DNA from: Saccharopolyspora dendranthemae
GTDB taxonomy: Bacteria; Actinomycetota; Actinomycetes; Mycobacteriales; Pseudonocardiaceae
Assembly: GCF_007829955.1 (NCBI RefSeq)
Contig: NZ_VIWX01000004.1
Location: 666,973-730,972, forward strand
Direction: 5' to 3'
DNA length: 64,000 nucleotides
Part shown: one piece after another, positions 35,496-43,143 of the stretch
Numbering within the stretch: position 1 is the stretch's first letter
How the letters are laid out: the number at the start of each line of letters is the position of its first letter
Notes under the pieces: generated by a model
Told to the model about the DNA's origin: nothing
Database searches by the model: none
Seen by the model: the letters and a program-made list of their open reading frames with translations, nothing else
Program-made: the position numbers and the translations under genes

Positions 35496-36455
35496 TCACG
35501 GCGCCTTGGGCACCAGGACCACCCACACCTGGCCGGGGGCGAACTGCATCGGCTCGCCGGCTTCGGTGGTGAACGCGGTGCCGGACTCCGGGGCGGGGCG
35601 GTTCCAGAAGGCGTTGAACTTCAGTCCGTCGCGCAGCACCACCGCCCGTCCGCCGCCGACGGTCTCGGCGAACGGCGAGACGTTCCCGGAGATGTCCTGG
35701 AACGCCGAGCTGAACACCGGAACCTCCTGCAGCACAACGGTGCTCGCAGCACCGCGACTGCCGTCGGTGGTCACGTAGGGCTCGCCGTCCATGGACACCA
35801 CCCAGCGCCCGCCGTCCCAGTCGAAGCCGACGCGGGCGAAGCGGTAGGCGATCTCCTCGTGCCCGGTGGGGACTCCGCCGGCCGCCGGGGCGGGCCCGAA
35901 CGCCAGCGGGGAGGCGGGCGACCAGCCGGCGCCGGGCGGCAACCGGTCGGTCCGCGCGAACAGGTTGTGCGGCGCCACGCCCGCACCCCGGTAGAAGGCC
36001 CCGGGGATCGTTTGCTGCGAGGCGTTGTTGACCGAGGAGCGCCCGATCTCGGGAAGCAACTCCGGCGCGGCCCCGGAGAAGGCGAGCGTGGGCCTGCCGT
36101 ACTGGGGCAGCAGCCGCAGGTCGGTTTGGCGGGCGCTGCGCACCGGGCCCACGACGGGCGGCGTGTGCGAGGCGAAAATGCCGATCAAGCGGCTGATCCC
36201 GGCTTCGACCGGCTCGACGTAGATCACGTCCGCGGCACCGGTGCCGGTGTGCGGGCGGGCCTGAGGAGCGTTGTCGATCTTGACCGCGAGCACCGGAGGA
36301 CCGGGCGGCGGAGGTGGCGGTGGCGGTTCAGGTGCCGGCTGCGGAGCCGGATCGACGATCGGCAACGACACCGTCTCGCTCGGCTGCAACGCCACACCCG
36401 CGACGACCAGCAGAACCATCGACACCAAGGTGCCGACCGCGCGCAAAAGCCACAT
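35496..36455 (-). CDS. DUF3048-domain extracytoplasmic protein
   Basis: 319 residues. An N-terminal hydrophobic segment (WLLRAVGTLVSMVLLVVAGVA) and a proline-rich stretch precede a DUF3048 region: LAVKIDNAPQARPHTG, VEAGISRLIGIF, GPVRSARQTDLRLLPQYG, and in the C-terminal half AVVLRDGLKFNAFW. Function of DUF3048 proteins (YerB-like) is unknown. ATG at 36455 has GGAGGGG just upstream; a longer frame lacks support. Confidence 0.9.
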   Translation of the reverse strand: MWLLRAVGTLVSMVLLVVAGVALQPSETVSLPIVDPAPQPAPEPPPPPPPPGPPVLAVKIDNAPQARPHTGTGAADVIYVEPVEAGISRLIGIFASHTPPVVGPVRSARQTDLRLLPQYGRPTLAFSGAAPELLPEIGRSSVNNASQQTIPGAFYRGAGVAPHNLFARTDRLPPGAGWSPASPLAFGPAPAAGGVPTGHEEIAYRFARVGFDWDGGRWVVSMDGEPYVTTDGSRGAASTVVLQEVPVFSSAFQDISGNVSPFAETVGGGRAVVLRDGLKFNAFWNRPAPESGTAFTTEAGEPMQFAPGQVWVVLVPKAP

Positions 36456-36588
36456 CACCCCTCCACCGCGTAGCTTCGCCCGCAAGGAGGAGGAGAACAA
36501 GCGGCCGAATGGCCCAGCTTCGGCGCGAGCTCCCGGTGGTTCGAGCACCGGCGCGCGACCGGCGGCGGTGCGCACAAGGGGTGAGCCC

Positions 36589-37317
36589 TCAGGGCTGCTG
36601 GCGCACGATTTCCTCGATGGCGGCAGTGATGTGGGCTTCGGAGGTCCGCTTGTCGAGGCCGAGGCCGGACAGGACCCCCTCGCCGTTCTCGTTCTCCAGC
36701 AGCGCGAGCAGGATGTGCTCGGTGCCGACGTAGTTGTGCCCCATGCGCAGGGCTTCGCGCAGGGTCAGCTCCAGGACCTTCTTCGCGGACGCGTCGAACG
36801 GCACCAGCGCGGGCAGTTCCTCGACGCGCTCGGGCAGGGCCGCGGTCGCGGCGTCCCGGATCGCGTCGAGGCTGACTTCCTGGGATCGAATAGCCTTGGC
36901 GGCCAACGCATCCGGCTCTCCCAGCAGGCCGAGCACGAGGTGCTCCAGCTGGATCTGGTCGTTCCCGGCATCGCGCGCGGCCTCCTGCGAGAGCACGACG
37001 ACGTTGCGGGCGCGCGGTGTGAACTTGCCGAACCCGGCGCCGGATTCGAACCCGGCTTCCTCGGATCCCTTGGACACGAAGCGCTTCTGCACCGCCTGCT
37101 TCGACACTCCCATGCTGCGGCCGATCTCGGTCCAGGACGCGCCCGATCGGCGGGCCTGGTCGACGAAGTGGCCGATGAGGTGGTCGGCGAGCTCGCCGAG
37201 GTGATCGGCGACGATCACGGCGCCTTCCAGCTGGGTGAGTTCGTCGCCGTTGGACTTCTTGATGCCGGCGATGAGGTCGTCGAGTCGGATGTTCTGAGGG
37301 ACCTGCTTGTCAGTCAT
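36589..37317 (-). CDS. Clp N-domain protein with N-terminal helix-turn-helix
   Basis: 242 residues. Residues ~1-85 contain a helix-turn-helix (WTEIGRSMGVSKQAVQKRF). Residues ~95-240 form a ClpA/ClpC N-terminal double repeat (FTPRARNVVVLSQEAARDAG and LEHLVLGLLGEPD, then LELTLREALRMGHNYVGTEHILLALL). There is no ATPase part. It could be a transcription regulator with a Clp-N sensory domain or a chaperone adaptor. The ATG almost coincides with the predicted transcription start, and the promoter is covered by two inverted repeats, suggesting autoregulation. Confidence 0.88.
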   Translation of the reverse strand: MTDKQVPQNIRLDDLIAGIKKSNGDELTQLEGAVIVADHLGELADHLIGHFVDQARRSGASWTEIGRSMGVSKQAVQKRFVSKGSEEAGFESGAGFGKFTPRARNVVVLSQEAARDAGNDQIQLEHLVLGLLGEPDALAAKAIRSQEVSLDAIRDAATAALPERVEELPALVPFDASAKKVLELTLREALRMGHNYVGTEHILLALLENENGEGVLSGLGLDKRTSEAHITAAIEEIVRQQP

Positions 37318-37318
37318 A

Positions 37319-37364
37319 CGTCAACCATAGGTTGACGTGCATGCTGAGTCAACTCCGGGTTGAC
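37319..37364 (-). promoter_or_regulatory. Promoter overlapped by two palindromic operators, Clp-N/HTH gene
   Basis: Reading toward the gene on the minus strand: -35 TTGACT (37347-37352), 17-bp spacer, -10 TATGGT (37324-37329), and the ATG 6 bp further, so the mRNA is likely leaderless. Two inverted repeats share the half-site GTCAAC: CGTCAACC ata GGTTGACG at 37319-37337 covers the -10, and GTCAAC-5-GTTGAC at 37348-37364 covers the -35. Confidence 0.75.
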
Positions 37365-37418
37365 GCGAAATCGACGAGGCCGGACGCCCGGCGTAGCGTC
37401 AGGACGACGGAGGTGGCG

Positions 37419-37595
37419 ATGTCCGAGGAAGAGGACTCGGAATGCCGAGGGTGCGACGGCACCGGCAACATCAGGGTGGCCCGGCGGTTCATCTCGCTCG
37501 ACACCGGCGAGGTCTCGACGGTCATGTCCCTCGCGCGCTGTCCGTACTGCAGGGAAAACCCGGGCCGACAGCGAGGCGGCGGGCCGCCCGTGTGA
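37419..37595 (+). CDS. Small CxxC zinc-knuckle protein
   Basis: 58 residues: MSEEEDSECRGCDGTGNI, then CPYC near residue 46. A CxxCxGxG motif plus a second CxxC resembles the DnaJ zinc finger in miniature. ATG at 37419 follows GGAGG. Likely co-transcribed with the next gene 11 bp downstream, which has the same arrangement. Function unknown. Confidence 0.75.
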   Translation: MSEEEDSECRGCDGTGNIRVARRFISLDTGEVSTVMSLARCPYCRENPGRQRGGGPPV

Positions 37596-37606
37596 GGATC
37601 AACGGC

Positions 37607-37822
37607 ATGTCGGACGAGGGTGGCGACAACGCCGGTATCGAGGCCAACGGGCCCAACGCCCTGTGCTTCACCTGCGGCGGCCTCAAGAAGATCAGCGAGC
37701 CGCGCCTCTACATGATTCAGGCCACCGAAGACATGCAAGCCGGCATGACCATGGCCGAATGGCGCACCTGCCCCCAATGCGCCGGCAAGGGATATCTCCG
37801 GGGAATCGAACCGCCGGCTTAG
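37607..37822 (+). CDS. Small DnaJ-zinc-finger-like protein
   Basis: 71 residues with two cysteine knuckles, CFTCGG (about residue 20) and CPQCAGKGYL (about residue 56). They probably bind one zinc, like half of the DnaJ cysteine-rich domain. No J-domain or other chaperone part. Separated by 11 bp from the preceding small zinc-knuckle gene, and followed by a cluster of hairpins. Confidence 0.75.
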   Translation: MSDEGGDNAGIEANGPNALCFTCGGLKKISEPRLYMIQATEDMQAGMTMAEWRTCPQCAGKGYLRGIEPPA

Positions 37823-37899
37823 GAATTCCCGAGCCGGAAATGCGGAATCAGCCCATTCCCCATTTCGGAACTTCCGCCCCCGCGATGAGCGGGACCAGG

Positions 37900-38003
37900 T
37901 GAACGGGCCGGAACGGAGGCTGGGGGGATTTCACTCCGTCCGGCCCGCTCAATCCCCACTGGGGGATTCACGAGTCGGGACCCCGGGGGAACGGGGTCCC
38001 GGC
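37900..38003. terminator. Three consecutive hairpins after the zinc-knuckle genes
   Basis: Hairpin 1 (about 37902-37950) pairs GGGCCGGAACGGAG with CTCCGTCCGGCCC with one bulge. Hairpin 2 (37951-37968) is AATCCCC act gGGGGATT. Hairpin 3 (37976-38001) pairs GGGACCCCG with CGGGGTCCC. They could be tandem terminators or one structured RNA. Confidence 0.6.
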
Positions 38004-38420
38004 CCGCTTCCTCGCTGACCAGGGGTCCGACTGGGGGTTCGGTCCGCGCCCGGCCAGGGGCGGGCCGCGATGTGGAGCGGGTGCGGCCCGCGTCTGCCAC
38101 CCCCGCGCCCGCTCACGGCGGCCGGCGGAGGTCGTGCTGGAGGCAGGGTGGTGCACCGGTCCGCCGCTCTCGGGGCGCGGCGAACCGCGGTCGGCGGTTC
38201 TCGCAGAAACAGCGGGATCGGCGTTGCGCACCTGTCCGGGTGGCCGGCTTCCCGCGAAACGCTTCCCACAACCCGTGGAAGCTTCAACCATTATGTCGCA
38301 CGCGAAGCCCGGTTGTTAGCGGTGACAACGGATAGTCGCGTCACACGTCACGCCCGCCACACCCGGGTAACACCTCGCGATCATGCGACGAACACCTGTC
38401 GTTCGCCTACCCGTGCACTG
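38004..38420. other. Non-coding stretch, about 420 bp
   Basis: Between the three hairpins and the carboxypeptidase terminator I see no gene with a plausible start, composition or family. Frames present are arginine-rich readings of GC-rich sequence. No promoter is needed here for either neighbour, because the carboxypeptidase gene points toward it. Confidence 0.5.
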
Positions 38421-38448
38421 CGGGCACCCGGTGAGAACCAGGTGCCCG
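38421..38448 (-). terminator. Hairpin terminator downstream of carboxypeptidase gene
   Basis: CGGGCACC, 12-base loop, GGTGCCCG, starting 18 bp beyond the minus-strand stop codon. Confidence 0.6.
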
Positions 38449-38465
38449 CGACGCGAAAGCGCTTG

Positions 38466-39212
38466 TCAGATACCGCAGTCCGGCGCGGACCAGGTGTCAG
38501 CACCGCCGGCGACGTGCACGTGGTCGTCGTGTCCCGGGTAACCCGGTCCGAGAATCTCGCCGAAGCCGTGGTTGCGCGCCTGCTGAGCCAGCGCGCAGAA
38601 GCCCTGCGATCCGGCGCCGAGGTCGGCGGCATCGCCGTAGAGGTGCCGGCTGTTCGGAGCGCCACCGACGGAGTCGTTGCAGGAGACGCTGCGGAAACCG
38701 CCGTTGACCTGCATCGCCGCGTCACCCATCGCGTGCCGCATGGCCTGCAGCTTCCACATGGTGACCAGCGCGTTGGACTTGGCCTCGTCCGCCGAGAGCT
38801 TGCCGCCGGACCAGTCGGAGTTGCAGGTGTTGAGCTCGGAGTAGTCGAAGTTGACGGGCGTGCAGTCGTCGTCCTGAAGCTCGTAGATCTTGGCGAAGGT
38901 CGACTCCCCGGCCACGCCATCAGCGGGAAGCCCGTAGGCCTCCTGAAACCGCGCGACCGCGTCCCTGGTGCCGGGGCCGAAAGCGCCGTCGATGGCGAGG
39001 CTCCCACCGCTGCCGGGATAACCGGCCACCCTGATCTGCAGGTTGCGCACGTCGTCGCCGGACGCGCCCTCGCTGAGCGTCTTGCTCCAGGAGTAGCAAC
39101 CATCGGCCGTCGGAGCGGGGGCGGCAGGAGCGGACACCGCCGCGGGTGCGACGAAGGACGTGGCGGCACCGGCCAGGAGTGCGGCGGTCACGCCGGCTAA
39201 TCGGGTCTTCAT
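38466..39212 (-). CDS. Secreted zinc D-Ala-D-Ala carboxypeptidase (peptidase M15A) with PG-binding domain
   Basis: 248 residues. A signal peptide covers residues 1-30 (KTRLAGVTAALLAGAATS). Residues ~38-105 form a PG_binding_1 domain (LSEGASGDDVRNLQIRVAGY and IDGAFGPGTRDAVARFQ). Residues ~115-248 are the M15A domain with zinc ligands in SRHLYGDAADL (H, D) and DDHVHV (H). It resembles the Streptomyces albus G DD-carboxypeptidase, which trims peptidoglycan stem peptides. ATG at 39212 with GAGAGG upstream; longer frames are not supported. Confidence 0.92.
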   Translation of the reverse strand: MKTRLAGVTAALLAGAATSFVAPAAVSAPAAPAPTADGCYSWSKTLSEGASGDDVRNLQIRVAGYPGSGGSLAIDGAFGPGTRDAVARFQEAYGLPADGVAGESTFAKIYELQDDDCTPVNFDYSELNTCNSDWSGGKLSADEAKSNALVTMWKLQAMRHAMGDAAMQVNGGFRSVSCNDSVGGAPNSRHLYGDAADLGAGSQGFCALAQQARNHGFGEILGPGYPGHDDHVHVAGGADTWSAPDCGI

Positions 39213-39405
39213 CCGAGAACACCTCTCGCTGCAAAGGATCATCTGCAGCTGCGGATGTTCCCGCAAGGGACCCGCGAACTCGCCCGCCTGTCAGGAATTC
39301 ACCAAAAAAGCCGCGCACTGGTCGAATCCCGCCGACCAGACGGCGGATCCGACCGGCACCCGCCGTCCGCGCGCCGCCCCGCAACAACCCCTAGGCGACC
39401 CGGGC

Positions 39406-40209
39406 TCAGCTCGTGAGCGGGCGCACCGTGAGGATCTGCTCCGCGCGGCCCACCGGCCCAGCGACGTCGTGCAGATCGGTCGTGGTCAAGCCCTGCCCGG
39501 TGGCACCGAAGGTGACGGAGGTGTCGAGACCGGTCCACTCACCTTCGGGCTGGCGGTGGAGGTGGATGGTGAGGTCGACGTTGGGGAACATCCACTCGGT
39601 GGGTTCCTGCCGCACGGCGATGCCGTTGGCCGTGTCGATCAGCGCGACGAACGTGGCCAGCGAGCTGACCTGCTCGCCCGCCACGAGGTCGTGCCCGGTG
39701 CGGACCCACGCGGTCGTGCGGCCCGGCAGGGGTTCGCCGATGACGCGGGTGTGCAGCGATTCGATGAAGCCCCCGGACCACACCGAGTCCATCGCCCAGG
39801 GCTGCACCTTCTCCGGCGGGGTCAACGAGGCGGGCCCACCACCGGCGACGACGTCGGTGTCCACAGCCGCCAGCAGCCAGGCGCGGGCCCGCACCACCGC
39901 TCGTCCGCCGATGACGACCGTGGCCTCGGTGAGCTCGATGGTCTTGCCGGGGCGGACGGTCTCGACGCGGATGTCGAAGTCCTCCAGCCCGATCTGCCCG
40001 AGGATGTCGAAGCTGATCCGGCTCAGCAGCAGATCAGGACGCCCAGCGGCGGCCCGGGCCTGCTCGATGGCGTGCACGATGAGCCCGCCCAGCGGGCTGA
40101 AGTGCTGCTCGTCGGTGCGCCAAGCCCCGCCCACGTGCGCGGTCGGCTTGTACCGGCCCTCCCCGATCCTTTCGAAATAACCGGGCCTGGGCTCGACTGT
40201 CTCGACCAA
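39406..40209 (-). CDS. Acyl-CoA thioesterase family protein (double hotdog)
   Basis: 267 residues with TesB-like double-hotdog features: an N-terminal GAWRTDEQHFSPLGGLIVHAIEQ, SRISFDILGQIGLEDFDIRVETVRPG, and a C-terminal PNVDLTIHLHRQPEGEWTGLDTSVTFGATGQGLTTTDLHD. The likely reaction is hydrolysis of an acyl-CoA; substrate unknown. Monocistronic. Confidence 0.85.
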   Translation of the reverse strand: MVETVEPRPGYFERIGEGRYKPTAHVGGAWRTDEQHFSPLGGLIVHAIEQARAAAGRPDLLLSRISFDILGQIGLEDFDIRVETVRPGKTIELTEATVVIGGRAVVRARAWLLAAVDTDVVAGGGPASLTPPEKVQPWAMDSVWSGGFIESLHTRVIGEPLPGRTTAWVRTGHDLVAGEQVSSLATFVALIDTANGIAVRQEPTEWMFPNVDLTIHLHRQPEGEWTGLDTSVTFGATGQGLTTTDLHDVAGPVGRAEQILTVRPLTS

Positions 40210-40357
40210 CGAACTGCGCTCCTCCGTTCAGCGGAATGTGCGACACCAGCATATGAGCCACTCGCATCAGCAGAACCAGAACAGGAGCAGGATCACGACC
40301 CGGAACCCGGAGGTGGACCTGGGCGCGGGGAACGCGGAGGTTCCCCGCGGCGAGGTG

Positions 40358-40660
40358 TCAGCTGATGCTGTAGCTCAGCGTGTAGTGGGCTCCGTCGCGG
40401 GTGAACTCGACCGAACCGCTACCGCTGCTGAGGCTGTGCCTGCCCAGCAGGTCATCGCTGTCGACGTCGTCCTCCTCCCACAGCTCGACCGTGACCGCCC
40501 CGGAGAAGGACCGCCCGACGGCGAGATCGATGTCGAACTCCTCGCAGACCCGCTGCGGCCCCCACACGACGGCGTCATCGAGCTTGAGGTACGGGTGGTC
40601 GCACCCGACGTTGTCCTCGTTGTTGATGGCCTTCAGCCTGGTCAGTTTGATCGTCGCCAT
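40358..40660 (-). CDS. Small beta-rich conserved protein
   Basis: 100 residues, MATIKLTRLKAINNEDNVG then AVTVELWEEDDVDSDDLLGRHSL and HYTLSYSIS. It looks like a single C2-like beta-sandwich and belongs to a small actinobacterial family of unknown function as far as I recall. No signal peptide. Confidence 0.7.
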   Translation of the reverse strand: MATIKLTRLKAINNEDNVGCDHPYLKLDDAVVWGPQRVCEEFDIDLAVGRSFSGAVTVELWEEDDVDSDDLLGRHSLSSGSGSVEFTRDGAHYTLSYSIS

Positions 40661-40791
40661 GCTGTTCCGCTCCCCGGTGAGCGCGTGCCGGAACCGGCTT
40701 CAGCTCGGCCGAGAAGATCATCCGCCGCCTTCCCCCGACGCACGGGCCCATTGCGAGTTCGTCACCTGAACGGCCGAAAACCTCCTGCGAA

Positions 40792-40861
40792 TCCCAGTTT
40801 TAGTCCAAACCGAGGACCCTCCACGCCCGAAATGTCCGCTCAGTTTGGACTAAAACTGGGA
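40792..40861. repeat. 70-bp palindromic repeat, copy 2 (inverted)
   Basis: Same length as copy 1 at 17709-17778, in opposite orientation, with longer perfect arms: TCCCAGTTTTAGTCCAAAC and its complement. The inner CCGAAATGTC and CTCAGTT segments are shared, while ~13 bp of the centre differ. It lies just downstream of the tetR-like gene (minus strand), as a terminator would. Confidence 0.8.
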
Positions 40862-40928
40862 CTTGCCGCGGCGGACGCCACTGCTGCCACCGCGGAAGCC
40901 GGCGCCCGAGCAACTCCTGGGACTGCGT

Positions 40929-41504
40929 TCAGGCTTGCACCAGGGCTCGGATCGCTTCGCGCGCCTCGTCGAAGGCTTCGGGGATTCCTCCGACGGTGAG
41001 GTTGACCATCGCGCCTTCGTAGACCATGTGGACGCGCGGCCCGAGGACCTCGGCGTCCGGAATCCCGGCCTCGGCGAGCAGGTCGGTGAACTTCGAGCGG
41101 GCCCGGAGCTTGGCCTCGCGCAGCACCTCGCGACCGGGGTGATCTCCCTCCCCCAGCTCCGCGTGGGCGTTCACGAACGCGCAGCCACGCCTGCTCCCGC
41201 CCCACCACGCTTCCTCCGCGTCGAGAACGGCCAGGACACGGCCGACCCCCGACTCCGGCGCGCGGGTGCGCATCCACTCGTCGAGGAATTCCTCCCAGCG
41301 CTGCTCGCGGCGGGTGAGGTAGGCAGCGACCAGCGCGTCCTTGGAACCGAACCGGTCGTAGAGGGTCTTCTTCGTGGTGCCCGCCTCGGCGGCGATCAGG
41401 TCGACCCCGACCGCTCCGATGCCCCGCTCGTAGAACAACACCCCGGCGACTTCGAGGATCTTCCTGCCCGCCGGGGTGTCCGGGTTCGCCGTCCGCACCG
41501 TCAT
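40929..41504 (-). CDS. TetR family transcriptional regulator
   Basis: 191 residues. The N-terminal helix-turn-helix reads ILEVAGVLFYERGIGAVGVD then AEAGTTKKTLYDRFGSKDAL, typical of TetR regulators. The C-terminal ligand domain is of the TetR_C type with ALDAEEAW-like helices. Divergent from the EamA transporter gene, with a palindromic site between them, so it probably represses that exporter (and itself). ATG at 41504. Confidence 0.92.
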   Translation of the reverse strand: MTVRTANPDTPAGRKILEVAGVLFYERGIGAVGVDLIAAEAGTTKKTLYDRFGSKDALVAAYLTRREQRWEEFLDEWMRTRAPESGVGRVLAVLDAEEAWWGGSRRGCAFVNAHAELGEGDHPGREVLREAKLRARSKFTDLLAEAGIPDAEVLGPRVHMVYEGAMVNLTVGGIPEAFDEAREAIRALVQA

Positions 41505-41534
41505 CGCTCCCTCCCGAAACTGGATACTGCGAGT

Positions 41535-41548
41535 ATACCGACCGGTAT
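41535..41548. promoter_or_regulatory. TetR operator between divergent genes
   Basis: ATACC gacc GGTAT, inside the 58-bp gap between the tetR-like and eamA-like starts. This resembles the ATACCGACCGGTAT type of operator often seen before actinobacterial TetR genes. Confidence 0.65.
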
Positions 41549-41562
41549 GGTTACTTGGCCAC

Positions 41563-42477
41563 ATGAGAGCACTGCTTCCCCTCGGTTTCGTCGTGTTCTG
41601 GAGTTCCGGCTTCGTGGGCGCGGGCATGGCCGCCGACACCGGCGCCAGCGCCAACACCTCCCTGTTCTGGCGCTACGCCGTGACGACCGCGGCCCTCCTG
41701 GTCATCGCGATCGCGAGGCGACGGAGGTACAGCCGCGCGTTCCTCGTCCACGAGATCGTGCTGGGCGTCCTCGGCCAGGCGGTCTACCTCTCCGGTGTCT
41801 TCCACGGCGCATCGCTGGGCGTGCCCGCGGGCACCAGCGCGCTGATCGCGTCGCTGCAACCGGTCCTCGTCGCGGTGATCATCAGCAGGATCGCGCGCCA
41901 ACCCCTGGGCGCCCGAGGGGTTCTCGGACTCGCGGCCGGGATCACCGGAGTCGGCCTGGTCGTCGTCGCCGACCTCGGCACCGGCGGCGGGGCGCTGGGC
42001 GCGCTCGCGGTCATCGGGGGCACGATCGGTCTCACCGCCGCGACGCTGCTCGGCGACCGCAAGCCCCGGCCGAGGGGCCACGACCTGCTCGACTCGCTGA
42101 CGGTGCAGTCCGCCGCCGCCCTGGCGGGCTTCGGCGTCGTCGCGGCGGCGGGCGGTGGTGTCGCCCCACCGGCCACAGCCGGGTTCTGGACCGCCGTGGT
42201 CTTCCTCGTCCTGCTCCCGTTCGTCGGGGGTTACGGCTGCTACCTGCTCGTCCTGGACCGCTCGGGACCGCTGGCGGTCAGCGCTCTGCTCTTCCTCACC
42301 CCGGCGGTCGCCGCGGCCTGGAGCGCCCTCGCGCTCGACCAGCCCTTCCAGCCCACCACGATCCCCGGCTTCGCCCTGGCGCTGATCGGAGTCCTCGCCC
42401 TCCGCCACCCCTCCGCCCGGCGAGACCTCGCACCCGCACGCAACGAGGTTGGTCCGCGAGCGATGACATCGGGCTGA
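41563..42477 (+). CDS. EamA/DMT family exporter
   Basis: 304 residues with about ten membrane helices in two EamA halves: LLPLGFVVFWSSGFVGAG at the start, and the second half from the VQSAAALAGFGVVAAAGGG region to FLTPAVAAAWSALALDQP. Members export metabolites or amino acids. Divergently controlled by the neighbouring TetR-like protein. The 3' end runs into a 27-bp tandem repeat. Confidence 0.9.
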   Translation: MRALLPLGFVVFWSSGFVGAGMAADTGASANTSLFWRYAVTTAALLVIAIARRRRYSRAFLVHEIVLGVLGQAVYLSGVFHGASLGVPAGTSALIASLQPVLVAVIISRIARQPLGARGVLGLAAGITGVGLVVVADLGTGGGALGALAVIGGTIGLTAATLLGDRKPRPRGHDLLDSLTVQSAAALAGFGVVAAAGGGVAPPATAGFWTAVVFLVLLPFVGGYGCYLLVLDRSGPLAVSALLFLTPAVAAAWSALALDQPFQPTTIPGFALALIGVLALRHPSARRDLAPARNEVGPRAMTSG

Positions 42478-42519
42478 TGTCCGCGAGCGATGACTTCTGC
42501 GCGATGTCCGCCTGCGACC
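42456..42519. repeat. 27-bp tandem repeat at the EamA 3' end
   Basis: Two adjacent 27-bp units (42456-42482 and 42483-42509) starting gcgagcgatgac and ending gatgtcc, then a partial third unit (gcctgcgac). The EamA stop codon (42475-42477) lies inside the first unit. Confidence 0.7.
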
Positions 42520-42567
42520 GGACCAAAGCCCCTGGTCCCCGGCCCGCATCCGGCCCATGCTGCGGCC

Positions 42568-43143
42568 ATGGTGGAACTCCGATCGACCACGAGCCTGGAC
42601 CAGCGCGAACAGCATCCCTCCGGGCCGGTGAAGCGGTTCCGCACGCGGGCCGAGCGGCGGGCATCCGGTCGGGTGCTCGACATCGGGGCTCGCCACCTCA
42701 GCGACCTGCCCTCCTACCAGCACGTCAGCCACCTGGCGCTGGTCGGAGCGGGTCCGGACGTGGGCGAAGCGGAGTTGCCGCTGCAGGCGGAGAAGGTCGA
42801 TGCGGAGCCGGAGCAGCTCCCGTTCCCGGACCGGGCGTTCGACGTCGTGGTCTGCCGGTTCGCGCTGGGACGCGCGGAAGGCACGGCCTCGGAGATCGCC
42901 AGGGTGCTGCGTCGGACCGGGCACCTGCTGTTCCTGGAGATCGCGGGCGACACCAAGTGGGATCACCGGCCTCTCGTCCTGACGCACCTCCACCGCAGCG
43001 GACTCATCACCCACGACGTGGAGTGGACCTGGCCCGGTTCGCCGACGCTGAGGCCGCTGGTGCAGGGCGTGGCGACGCACCCGAATCCGCAGTACGAGCG
43101 CGAGACCGCATGGCTGAGCAGCACGGGGAGGGAACGACGATGA
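42568..43143 (+). CDS. Class I SAM-dependent methyltransferase-like protein
   Basis: 191 residues resembling Methyltransf_11: VLDIGARHLSD replaces the usual SAM-binding glycine-rich loop, followed by PEQLPFPDRAFDVVVCRFALG and IARVLRRTGHLLFLEI. The loop is degenerate (no GxGxG), so SAM binding is uncertain. The stop overlaps the next gene by ATGA. Confidence 0.7.
   Translation: MVELRSTTSLDQREQHPSGPVKRFRTRAERRASGRVLDIGARHLSDLPSYQHVSHLALVGAGPDVGEAELPLQAEKVDAEPEQLPFPDRAFDVVVCRFALGRAEGTASEIARVLRRTGHLLFLEIAGDTKWDHRPLVLTHLHRSGLITHDVEWTWPGSPTLRPLVQGVATHPNPQYERETAWLSSTGRERR

Noticed and set aside
38070..38335. Small arginine-rich plus-strand frames in the long gap at 38.0-38.4 kb
   Set aside because: No ribosome site, low-complexity composition and no homology by eye.
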